A stretch of 64,000 nucleotides of DNA from JABFRZ01 sp964631945 (lineage in GTDB: Bacteria > Planctomycetota > UBA1135 > GCA-002686595), in contig CAZWAY010000007.1 of the NCBI GenBank assembly GCA_964631945.1, forward strand, positions 41,445 to 105,444, given 5' to 3'. The position numbers and the translations under genes are program-made. The notes beneath the pieces are model-generated. The model was not told where the DNA came from. It was given only the letters and a program-made list of their open reading frames with translations, and searched no databases. The first letter of the stretch is position 1, and each line of letters opens with the position of its first letter. Positions 17,901-25,298 of this stretch are shown piece by piece.

Positions 17901-18217
17901 GGGCAGCTCGGCTGGAACACCACCGTGCGCGGGTCGCGCAGCGAGAACGTGCCCGTGGCCGGCACGTCCGCCAGCGAACGCATGTTGATCGTGTTCGAGC
18001 TCACGGTCGAGAAGTCGACCGGCTCGGTGAAGCTCAGCACGATCTCGCGGTTGATCTGCCAGATCGCACCGTCCGCCACCGACAGGGCCGCCACCTGGAA
18101 GCTCGTCGTCCCCGCGCCCGCACCACCACCACCGCCGCCACCGCCGCCCCCGCAGCCCGTCCCGGCCAGGAGGAGCACGCACACGATTCCGAAGCGCGAG
18201 GTCGTTCGATGACTCAT
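14930..18217 (-). CDS. Giant Gly-rich secreted lipoprotein, family A
   Basis: 1095 residues. The start MSHRTTSRFGIVCVLLLAGTGC has AGGAG 13 bases upstream, and Cys22 is followed by ten Gly residues. Domains in order are: Ig-like Big_5-type (about 35-150; INREIVLSFTEPVDFSTVSSNTI and CPTRDDLSDAGFLPNGVTYVLRV); beta-rich region to about 480; Gly-rich block 1 (about 486-560, RRPGGGGGGRF); Gly-rich block 2 (about 626-736, LWGGYGGGGGGNA, SDEKGGGGGG, FGASGQILANGG); and a C-terminal beta region ending in VTLDFLKIPFVF. Only one Cys pair lies between the blocks (NACCVNYS). The next gene upstream is a close paralogue, so this is a tandem duplication. A long fibre-like or beta-helical surface protein is the likely form; function unknown. 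Confidence 0.85.
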   Translation of the reverse strand: MSHRTTSRFGIVCVLLLAGTGCGGGGGGGGGGAGAGTTSFQVAALSVADGAIWQINREIVLSFTEPVDFSTVSSNTINMRSLADVPATGTFSLRDPRTVVFQPSCPTRDDLSDAGFLPNGVTYVLRVAGVNSSSNTLRSVAGVPLGLQQVRTFSTPASTQASVAFRDTTPGPPVPVLRAQGSGETAATYLEVGDDPNRRIYFELDANQQLVLSEPSFEVPLNLYSDVPTHVAVLLALNQPVNPSSSNIAESRLRLEFRDSSGAWHALRTRVTLEANCAETGARVRLEPVGLLPASSAFRAVVRAGFQDLVGEANFQPLSSFAQAPTRAVDFASLNPPGLLSDEINESFTLSGASPLSFEDETALFDSPVAEWGGGRLSAAFAFDGSGGPNGNFDWVVRSGERVFFDTTSTPIIGGPDGVPTTSITAVGGVVDVRNLVIQAGAEVRVQGPNPMRIRATGEVRIDGVLDLSGFSAKDVATLNTLNQPEVGGSGSAGGGKGGGASENTTDTTTRGGRGFGPFRQPGLGGNGGETGVKNAGGQNGKDQRRPGGGGGGRFARDWTGTSVPPGLSVRAASGNNGHPSSVGAESGRTPALGGTAGTGAFLDASPNNDFFGVRPIVSAGALVGLVRGELPSLWGGYGGGGGGNAALVYPNPNWNFGSDEKGGGGGGAGGGLHIQALGRIVFGASGQILANGGVGGTGENTNFLDHIGGTGGGGSGGHVILESATLVDFTGGGTTALAVDQLQACGPVLKSGLLPYVNACCVNYSNGGPGGAGVIQIHVPDPISPPGTDPVSADIVVPPDALALATPLDAVASPPPYVMIPTFGARSKARSKWISIGGADLKPDGSEGLVRFLFEGIETAPGQDQGKILTVGATVKGIDPLLTVPNLATSQVARILPDGFTMEITGLGLIAIRAGSTSGVSNDVYLRTPSLLEDCAVRLGIGGTSTNFEDFEIAHAVYDEGGPAPGDEALRMTVSAERGPLTGFNADGSAGTTGFRLMPRFFRVETNDLPDFLPTTAFVRVRFQAAQDNGIGSPDEANPLVNWTSDIRAFNALPAGALQFFRYEVEFDLDAAADGVTADTEPVTLDFLKIPFVF

Positions 18218-18282
18218 GGTGTGGGCCCGCTCCTGCTCGACTGCCTGACGGGCATGAACGGAGCGCGGGCCGTGCATCCCTA

Positions 18283-18311
18283 GTCCCGTTCGGGCGCCTG
18301 GGTCACGGGAC
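18283..18311 (-). terminator. Weak hairpin between the two large family A genes
   Basis: A perfect 7-bp stem (GTCCCGT with ACGGGAC) with a 15-base loop lies in the 125-base gap, 32 bases past the stop of the upstream lipoprotein gene. No U-tract follows. It may be a minor terminator or an mRNA processing point; no promoter is evident in the gap. Confidence 0.3.
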
Positions 18312-18342
18312 CCCGTCAAGGTGTGTCGGAAGGGCATCTAGC

Positions 18343-21300
18343 TCAGAACAGGAAGGGGATTCGCAGGAAGTCCAGGCTGACGGGCGCTGTGGTGGCCGAG
18401 ACCGGGCCCCCAGCGGCAAGATCGAATTCGACCTCGAAGCGGAAAAACTGGATGTCCCCGGGGGCGAGACCGTTGAACTGGGAGATGTCACCCGTCCAGT
18501 CCACCAGCGGATTGAGCGCATCGGGAGCACCCGAGCCATCGTCGGCGGCCGCCTGGAAACGAATGCGGACGAAGGCCGTCGCGGGCAGGGAATCCACGAC
18601 GCCGCCGGTCGACACCTGGAAGAAGCGCGGGACGAGCCGGTAGTGAATCGTGCCGAGGGCCGTGTTCGCTGCAATGAAGTCCTGGAGGTCGCCGGAGGCC
18701 GGGGCCACGGTCAGTTGCAGGGCCTCGTCACCGAGTGGCGCCGTGCCTTCGGAATAGGAAGCGGACGCGACCCGGAAGTCCTTGGACTCGCTGCCCACCG
18801 ACAAGCGGAGGACGAAGTCCTCGAGCAAGGCCGGAGTCCTCAGGTAGATGTCGTTCGAGATCGAGGGCCCGCCCGCGAATGGAGCCAGCGACGCTCCGGT
18901 GATCCGCAGCGTCAACCGGTCCGCCAGGACCGTGATGTTGGGATTCCCCTCCAGGTCTTCATCCAGCAGTGCCGGAAGCTCCTGGACCTGGTTCCCGCTC
19001 ACCAGGACCTTGCCCTCGTCGGGGCCAGCGGCCGTCTCGATTCCCTGGAACGCGAATTCCACCAGCGAAGCGGGGTTGCCGCCCGGATTCTTCTCGGCTC
19101 CGCCGAGCGAGATCCAATCGCTGCGCGCCACGGAGACCGGTGAGAAGGCGGGCACCAGGACGATCGCCGCGGGCGAAGTCACGGCATCGATCGGATTGCC
19201 CGCGGCCAGGGCGGGGTTCGTGAGCACGAGGTCCGAGGTGGCCGAACTGGCCGACGGCGGCGCGATCGAATTCGGCACGTGGAACTGGATCAGGCCTGGC
19301 CCCCCTGCCCCGCCAGCCGACAAGCCGGCCGGGGTCGTGGCCGTAGGGCCGGGAACTGCGGGGCCGCCGAGCGCGGAGACCCAATCCCTCGAAGCCGTTC
19401 CCGGCGTCAGGCCGCCGTCCGTGAAATCGATGAAGGAGGCCGTCTCCAAGATGATGTGTCCGCCCGAACCGGAACCGCCGTTGCCTCCGATGTGGTCCTG
19501 GTTGAGCACGTTCTCGCCGACTCCACCGCGCCCACCGTTGCTGCGGATCTGGCCGCTCGCTCCGAACTGGATCCTTCCCAGGGCGCGCAGGTGCAGGCCA
19601 CCGCCACCGCCACCGCCAGCCCCTCCCTTCTCGTCCGACGAGGGGGTCCAGTTCGGAGTCGGGAAGATGGTCGCGGGGTCGGCATTGCCGCCGCCACCTC
19701 CGCCGTAGCCGCCCCACAAGGACGGAAGCTCGCCCTGGATCAGGCTCGTGACCGTCCCAGAGGTGGCCAGTGCTTTCGTTCCGAAGAAGTCGTTGGTCGC
19801 GCTGCCCACGACGAAGGCTCCAGGGGAGACCACGCCGCCGATGGCCCTTCGGGTCGACACCACCGCGCTGCGACCTGCGGCATTGCCGTCGCCCCCGTTG
19901 CCCGCGGTCAGGCCGACGCCCTGGTCGGCCGCGAAGCGTCCGCCCGCGCCACCACCCGGTCGCCGCGCCTCTTTCCCCAGGAGCGGGTCGGCGAAAGCGG
20001 TCTCTCCCCCCTGGCCCCCGGCATTGATCTGAGAGCCTGGCCCCTGGCCGAATCCGCCGCGCTGGCTGGAGTTCGTCACCACCTCGTTGGCATCGCCGCC
20101 GCGCCCGCCGCCGGGACCGCCTGCGCCTCCGAGTTGCTTCACGTTTCCCGCGTTGGGCACGATCACGTCCCTCGCGTTCGAGCCGGAGACGTCGAGCAGG
20201 CCACGGATGATCACGTCACCGGTCGCATCGATGCGCAGCGGCTTGGTGCCCTGCACGAGGACCTCGCCGCCCGCCGCGATGGTCAGGTTGCGCACGTCGA
20301 TCCGGCCATTGGAGATGACCTGCACCGTCACGCCATCCGCCGCGAGGATGGCGCCTTGGTCCGTATCGACCACGAGCGAGTCGCCATCCTCCACCAGCCA
20401 GTCGAAGGTGCCATTCGGGCCGCCGGTGCCCTCGAACTGGAAGGCGGCCGTGAGCCGCCCATTGCCCCACTTGGCCCGGGGCGAAGCCGAGAGCACGGTG
20501 GTGTCCTCGAAGGACAGGACACCGCTTCCTCCGAAGTCGAAGGACTCTGGAAATTCGTCGCTCAGCGCGTCGGGCGGAACGAGGCTGGAAAAGGCCGTGC
20601 TCTGCGTGTCCGCCACGGCGAAGTTCACGCTCGCGGTGGTGACGGTCTCGCCGACCAGGTCCGTGACTCCATCCAGGACAACCGCTCGCACCTGGCTCCC
20701 CTGCGGGAGGATGCCGATCGGTTCCAGCTTCACGCGCGCGCCGGTCTCGGTGCAATTCGCGAGCAAGGTCACGCGCGTCCCGAGGGGGCGCCAGATCGCG
20801 CCGTTGTCCAAGAATTCGAGGCGCATGCGATCCGACGACACGTTGCCGGAGGAAGGATTGATGGCCTGGTTGAACTCGATCACCACCGCCACCCGCGACG
20901 CGGGATCCGAGTACAGGTTCAGCGGGGCCAGGAAGCCCGGCACGGAGAGAACCAGGTTCTGCGAGGGGTCGAGCTCGAAGTACACGCGTTGATCCGGATC
21001 GCCGCCGATCTCGAGGTAGGTCGCGTTCGGATCGGTCGAGCCCTGGGCGCGAACGACCGGGACCGGAGGCCCTTGCGCGGTGTCGAGGAAGGCGTCGAAC
21101 GGGGCGACCACCACCGGAGTGGTGAAGTTGCGGGTCTGGGTCACGTCCAGCGCCTGGCCGGCGGCGGAGCGCACCGTGTTGGACGCTCCGCTCGATTGTC
21201 CGACCACCCGGATCACGTAGGGAACTCCACCCGCCGTCAGCCCGGTGTCGGACAGATCGTCGCGCCTCGGGCAATTCGGCTGGAAGACGATCTGGCTGGT

Positions 21301-21561
21301 TCCGCGCAGCGTGAAGGTACCCGTCGCTGGCGCGCCCAGGGTCGTCTGGATGTTGATGGTGTTCAGGCTGATGGACCCGAAGTCCACCGGCTCGCTGAAG
21401 GTGAACACGATCTCCTGGTTCACCTTCCAGACGGCACCCTCGAGCAGCGAGATCCGCACGAGCTGGAATCCGCCTCCACTTCCACCACCGCCGCCCGAGC
21501 AGGCGTTGGCGAGAAGTCCAGACGCGAGGAAGAGCAGGCAACGGGCCAAGCGATGGCGCAT
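18343..21561 (-). CDS. Giant Gly-rich secreted lipoprotein, family A
   Basis: 1072 residues starting MRHRLARCLLFLASGLLANAC, a good lipoprotein signal followed by SGGGGGSGGG. The Ig-like domain at about 30-140 has VNQEIVFTFSEPVDFGSISLNTI and CPRRDDLSDTGLTAGGVPYVIRV, nearly the same as the paralogue at 14930. Gly-rich block 1 covers about 474-554 (ARRPGGGAGGRF) and block 2 about 607-714 (LWGGYGGGGGGNA, SDEKGGAGGGGGGGL, FGASGQIRSNGG, GGSGSGGHIILET). The C-terminus VSLDFLRIPFLF matches the paralogue. The identity is spread over the full length, so whole-gene duplication is likely. No clear Shine-Dalgarno is seen. The function is unknown; an export role for the nearby pilus/type II machinery is a hypothesis only. 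Confidence 0.85.
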   Translation of the reverse strand: MRHRLARCLLFLASGLLANACSGGGGGSGGGFQLVRISLLEGAVWKVNQEIVFTFSEPVDFGSISLNTINIQTTLGAPATGTFTLRGTSQIVFQPNCPRRDDLSDTGLTAGGVPYVIRVVGQSSGASNTVRSAAGQALDVTQTRNFTTPVVVAPFDAFLDTAQGPPVPVVRAQGSTDPNATYLEIGGDPDQRVYFELDPSQNLVLSVPGFLAPLNLYSDPASRVAVVIEFNQAINPSSGNVSSDRMRLEFLDNGAIWRPLGTRVTLLANCTETGARVKLEPIGILPQGSQVRAVVLDGVTDLVGETVTTASVNFAVADTQSTAFSSLVPPDALSDEFPESFDFGGSGVLSFEDTTVLSASPRAKWGNGRLTAAFQFEGTGGPNGTFDWLVEDGDSLVVDTDQGAILAADGVTVQVISNGRIDVRNLTIAAGGEVLVQGTKPLRIDATGDVIIRGLLDVSGSNARDVIVPNAGNVKQLGGAGGPGGGRGGDANEVVTNSSQRGGFGQGPGSQINAGGQGGETAFADPLLGKEARRPGGGAGGRFAADQGVGLTAGNGGDGNAAGRSAVVSTRRAIGGVVSPGAFVVGSATNDFFGTKALATSGTVTSLIQGELPSLWGGYGGGGGGNADPATIFPTPNWTPSSDEKGGAGGGGGGGLHLRALGRIQFGASGQIRSNGGRGGVGENVLNQDHIGGNGGSGSGGHIILETASFIDFTDGGLTPGTASRDWVSALGGPAVPGPTATTPAGLSAGGAGGPGLIQFHVPNSIAPPSASSATSDLVLTNPALAAGNPIDAVTSPAAIVLVPAFSPVSVARSDWISLGGAEKNPGGNPASLVEFAFQGIETAAGPDEGKVLVSGNQVQELPALLDEDLEGNPNITVLADRLTLRITGASLAPFAGGPSISNDIYLRTPALLEDFVLRLSVGSESKDFRVASASYSEGTAPLGDEALQLTVAPASGDLQDFIAANTALGTIHYRLVPRFFQVSTGGVVDSLPATAFVRIRFQAAADDGSGAPDALNPLVDWTGDISQFNGLAPGDIQFFRFEVEFDLAAGGPVSATTAPVSLDFLRIPFLF

Positions 21562-21682
21562 GGGAAGGGAGGGTGGGGAAACTAGAACGGAGGACTCGGC
21601 GGCCAAGGAACTGCGTCGCCACCGGCGCGCTTCCGGGCGGCCCCGGTACAACTCGCGTGCGGCGCGGCATTCTCTCACGGCA

Positions 21683-24600
21683 TCACTGATCGGAGTAGGC
21701 GATGCCGATGGCGGACAGCTCCGGGCTCAGGCTCGTCTGGATGTTGCCGACGAACGTGATGCGCATCTGCACGAAGCGCGACCCGTCGATGGTGTCGATG
21801 TCCGGGGACCAGGTCGAGATGCCGTTCTTGAACTGGACGCTGCCCGGGAAATCGGCGCTCCCCAGGATGGCGTGAGTACTCGCCGGCGGCGGGAACACGG
21901 CGAAGATCTCGCCGTAGGCGTTGAGGCGTTGGGCGTTGAAGGGGAACTGACTCTCGTCGACGACCGTGCCGAGCTGGAGGTCGAGGTCCGACAGCGTGAA
22001 GCCGCTCGCACCGCGGAACTCGACGATGACCTGCGTGCCGTTGGGTTGATCGCCGCTCTCCGGCAGCACGACGGGGTCGACCAGGTCCGGACTGGCCCGG
22101 TTCGTATCGAACCACACCGAGTGCACGCGGGCGATCCGCGTGACCACGTCGAGCTGGCCCACGTAGAACGAGTTGTCGGCCGCGAGCACGGTGGGTCGGC
22201 CGGGCGGAGTGCTGTTGGGGTCGAAGCCCCCTTGCGGGGTCGTCTCCAGGTCGGGATCGACCTGCACGGCCACGCCGGAGGTGTTGAAGCCTCCCGTCGA
22301 GAAGCTGCGGAAGCACGGCAGCGGCGAGGAGTTGATGGCCAGCGAGATGTCGAAGGCGTTCAGGCCGATGGAGTTGGAAGGGAAACAGCGGAACTCCATC
22401 AGCAGCGGCAGACCGAAGGATGGCACCGCGTTCGCGCTCGCAATGTTGCCCAGGGTGTCTTCGAGGAAGAGCGGAGCGCCTTGCTCGATGTCGAGCGGAA
22501 TGCCGGCCCCCTGCGGGCCCCCCTTGGCGATCACCGCCGTGTCGCGCCAGAGATAGGTGAGGGGTTCGCCCGTCCCGCGATTGAGCGGGAATGGCAGCAT
22601 GTTCCTGCCCGAACTGGACAGGAACAGATTGGCGTTGTTGACCTGATAGCCGAGGCTGCGCGGGTGCACCAGCTTCTGCGGTGAGAGCGGATCCTGGAGG
22701 ATGTTCTGGGTGTACTCAGTGTTGCGCTGCACCAGCCCGGACTCGCGCCAGCGGGGGAGCAGGTTTCCGTCGATGGCCTCGTCGGGCAGCCGGAAGGAGT
22801 GCGACAGCCGGATCTCGAACGCCTCGAAGAAGTCGTTGGTCACGCTGCCCCCGATCGGGGCCCAGGACAAGCCGAAGACATCGAGGTTGTACTTGGTCTC
22901 GTCCAGGACCTGCCAACCGAGGTCGCAATACCGCCACACCGTGTGGAGCTTGCTCCCGAGCGGACTGAGTGGGGTCTGCACGCCTGGTGGGAACGGGATC
23001 ATGATCGACGGCACCGGATTGGTCCGGTCCGCCGGGTAGGAGGAGTACGCGACCGGGCGCGGCCGGATCAGACCGGCGTCGAGGTCGAAGAAGAACTGCC
23101 CGCGCAGGTCCGGCAATCCGATGGGGTCCAGCTCGTCCGTGCCCTCGAAGCGCACCACCACCCCGCCGGTCCTCACCGAGGGCTCGGTCGGATCCATGCT
23201 GAAGTTGATGGGCGGGAGCGCTTCCGCGATGGCGTTTCCGGCCAGGTCGGTGGGTCCGTCGACGCGGACGTGGTAGGTCTCGGCGGTGTTGCTCTCGTGC
23301 GGGATCTCCAGGGTCGGAACGAAGGTGAACTCCTTCAGGTTCCCGGAGGCCGCGATCCGGCCCACCACCAGATTGGTCGTGCTGACCGGAGTATTCGAAT
23401 CGCCCGTCACCATGTAGAGGTTGTCGAAAGGCGAGATCGAACCGGGGTTCATCGGCTCGCTGAAACGCACCAGGACCTTCGCGTCGGGTGCGACACCGGT
23501 CCCCGGTAGGATCTTCGGCTGGGGCGAGAAGGTGACCCAGCAACCTCGGGGGGCGGGATCGGAGAGCTGGAAGGTCGAGAGGAACAGCGCGTTCCCGAGC
23601 AGGCTCGTGCCGGGCCCGAGGGGCGAGTCCGAGAGGCTTCGTACGGAGATGTTCTGAACCTGTCCATCCACGTTGGGCGACGCGTTGTCCAGCTTCACCT
23701 CCAGGAAGGTGCCGCCGATGGAGATCACATCGCCCTGGACGGGGGCGCCGCGGCAGACCGTGGTGAAGGTGACGTCGAGCAGGTAATCGATACCCTGGAC
23801 ACCCTGCGGGTCGCCCAGGGCGGAATCGACAGTGAGTGCCCAACCACTCACGATCTGGGGCGCGTTCAGGTCCAGCAGGAAGCCGTTGTTCTGGTCGCCC
23901 GCGTTGCCTGCGCGCATGGCCCGCACGACGTCGCGCGTGGCACCATTCCGATCGACCGGCCCGTTCTCGAAGGGCGCCAGCGGCACCCCCGACAGGCCGC
24001 GCAGGAGCTTGAACTGCCCGGAACCGAAGTCGGTGCGCGTGGGCAGGCGGATCGCGACGTTCGGGTTGGTCGTCGTGGTCAGGCTCGGCGGCAGGCCGAT
24101 CGAGTTGATCGGCTGGGGCACGACCATGCTGGCGCTCTCGGCCTCCGACACGGTGAGGTCGACCAGCAGGCGGGTCGAGTGGAACTCGCCGCCCGCCACG
24201 CCACCGTAGTTCGGATCGAAGATCAGGCGCGCGGGGAAGGGTGTATCGGGCGGATAACCCGCCAGGACGCGCACGGTCTCCGGCAAGTCCTGCTGGGCCT
24301 CGAGATCGTCGTCGAGCAGGTCGTCGAAGCGCAGCACGAGCGCGCAGTTGCGCGCCACGAAGGAGTACTGAGCGCCGTTGGAACCGTCGACGTTCCTGGG
24401 CTGCACGGGGGGCAGGCCGCTGGCCGCAGAGCGCAGCAGGCTGTCGAAGGTACCGAGGCCTCCCACGTCGTCCGCTCCGGCTTCGCGCAGGATGACCAGC
24501 CGCGTACGCTGCGTGATCGGATTGGTCTCGAGCCGGTAGCTGTTCCCGTCGGACTGCACGTTCTCGTTGATCGCGAAGTCCCGGAAGCGTGGCTGGGAAC

Positions 24601-24868
24601 TGACCTGCCGCTGGGCATCGATGTCGTACACGTCCACCAAGCGCGCCCAAAAGATCTCCGCGAGGTGCAGGCGAGAACTCGTGCCTCCGCGGTTGGGATC
24701 GACGAAGTAGGTTCCCCCACCCGGCTTCGCCAGCTCTTGGCCCGGGACACCCACGCTGCCGGCGCCCCCACCTCCGCCACCCCCGCAGCCGCCGAGCAGC
24801 AGGAGTCCGAGCGGAGCGAGACGCGAAGGGAGCGAGCGTTCGTTCCGGGGCTGGAGCCTGGGACTCAT
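21683..24868 (-). CDS. Giant secreted lipoprotein, family B
   Basis: 1061 residues from MSPRLQPRNERSLPSRLAPLGLLLLGGC, a long charged n-region, hydrophobic core and lipobox LGGC followed by seven Gly. A start 39 codons upstream (24985) is open but gives an implausible signal. The mature N-terminus GQELAKPGGGTYFVDPN, RLHLAEIFWARLVDVYDID and NPITQRTRLVI is shared with the gene at 25299. Two Ig-like stretches are visible: RNCALVLRFDDLLDDDLEAQ (about 160-190) and DAKVLVRFSEPMNPGSISPFDNLYMV (about 460-490). The C-terminus WSPDIDTIDGSRFVQMRITFVGN resembles a discoidin-like beta-sandwich end. There are no Gly-rich blocks inside, unlike family A. Function unknown. Confidence 0.83.
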   Translation of the reverse strand: MSPRLQPRNERSLPSRLAPLGLLLLGGCGGGGGGGAGSVGVPGQELAKPGGGTYFVDPNRGGTSSRLHLAEIFWARLVDVYDIDAQRQVSSQPRFRDFAINENVQSDGNSYRLETNPITQRTRLVILREAGADDVGGLGTFDSLLRSAASGLPPVQPRNVDGSNGAQYSFVARNCALVLRFDDLLDDDLEAQQDLPETVRVLAGYPPDTPFPARLIFDPNYGGVAGGEFHSTRLLVDLTVSEAESASMVVPQPINSIGLPPSLTTTTNPNVAIRLPTRTDFGSGQFKLLRGLSGVPLAPFENGPVDRNGATRDVVRAMRAGNAGDQNNGFLLDLNAPQIVSGWALTVDSALGDPQGVQGIDYLLDVTFTTVCRGAPVQGDVISIGGTFLEVKLDNASPNVDGQVQNISVRSLSDSPLGPGTSLLGNALFLSTFQLSDPAPRGCWVTFSPQPKILPGTGVAPDAKVLVRFSEPMNPGSISPFDNLYMVTGDSNTPVSTTNLVVGRIAASGNLKEFTFVPTLEIPHESNTAETYHVRVDGPTDLAGNAIAEALPPINFSMDPTEPSVRTGGVVVRFEGTDELDPIGLPDLRGQFFFDLDAGLIRPRPVAYSSYPADRTNPVPSIMIPFPPGVQTPLSPLGSKLHTVWRYCDLGWQVLDETKYNLDVFGLSWAPIGGSVTNDFFEAFEIRLSHSFRLPDEAIDGNLLPRWRESGLVQRNTEYTQNILQDPLSPQKLVHPRSLGYQVNNANLFLSSSGRNMLPFPLNRGTGEPLTYLWRDTAVIAKGGPQGAGIPLDIEQGAPLFLEDTLGNIASANAVPSFGLPLLMEFRCFPSNSIGLNAFDISLAINSSPLPCFRSFSTGGFNTSGVAVQVDPDLETTPQGGFDPNSTPPGRPTVLAADNSFYVGQLDVVTRIARVHSVWFDTNRASPDLVDPVVLPESGDQPNGTQVIVEFRGASGFTLSDLDLQLGTVVDESQFPFNAQRLNAYGEIFAVFPPPASTHAILGSADFPGSVQFKNGISTWSPDIDTIDGSRFVQMRITFVGNIQTSLSPELSAIGIAYSDQ

Positions 24869-25298
24869 CGCGATAGGGGCGGCACGGGGAGGACGCGTCT
24901 CTTCCACGGCGCGCGGGCACGCACGCTCGACGAAGAAACTCGAGGGCAGGGGGGACGGGCGCTGGGCTCGCGGCGATTTTTTCATGGGGAAGCCGAGAGG
25001 GTCAAGCAGAGTCCGCGGCTCCGACGCCTTGGCAAACCGCGAGACTACCCTCGTTGGCGCCCTCTGCTACAAACTTCATGCCCCCCTCGAGCGTGCGGTT
25101 CACGCCCATCGAAGTGGGTGAGCACGCTCGTCCCTCTGGTGTTGTGGCAAAACCGCTCCCGACCCGGCGCGGCCTCGAGCCCGCCAAGCGCAGGGTGCGA
25201 AAGCGCACGATTCGACGGAGCAGCCTCCTGGGGCTAAGAATCCGCCTGTCCAGCAGTCCCGCCCGCCCGCCTCGTCCCGGCCTCCCGAGTCTCCTGGA
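24869..25298. other. Intergenic region between family B genes
   Basis: About 430 bases without a supported gene. Short open frames exist on both strands but none has a ribosome binding site or recognisable product. A loose inverted repeat, GTCCAG with CTGGAC (near 25250 and 25289), follows the stop of the upstream lipoprotein gene. The promoter of the 21683-24868 gene probably lies here, but I cannot point to it. Confidence 0.4.

Noticed and set aside
15350..18283. A 977-codon plus-strand frame opposite the family A lipoprotein
   Set aside because: Composition is typical of a mirror frame (Arg/Ala/His), with no ribosome site or domain; the minus-strand frame has a signal peptide and conserved paralogue.
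16010..20140. Possible CRISPR or DNA repeat array in the GC-rich repetitive stretches
   Set aside because: The repetition comes from Gly codons in two paralogous proteins; there are no regular spacers or palindromic repeats.
14930..21561. PE_PGRS-type proteins of mycobacteria
   Set aside because: The Gly-rich blocks look similar in composition, but there is no PE domain; the proteins are lipoproteins with Ig-like domains and the neighbourhood is Gram-negative.
24869..24985. Upstream ATG (24985) for the family B lipoprotein at 21683
   Set aside because: It would place about 66 mostly charged residues before the lipid Cys; the ATG at 24868 gives a more normal signal peptide.
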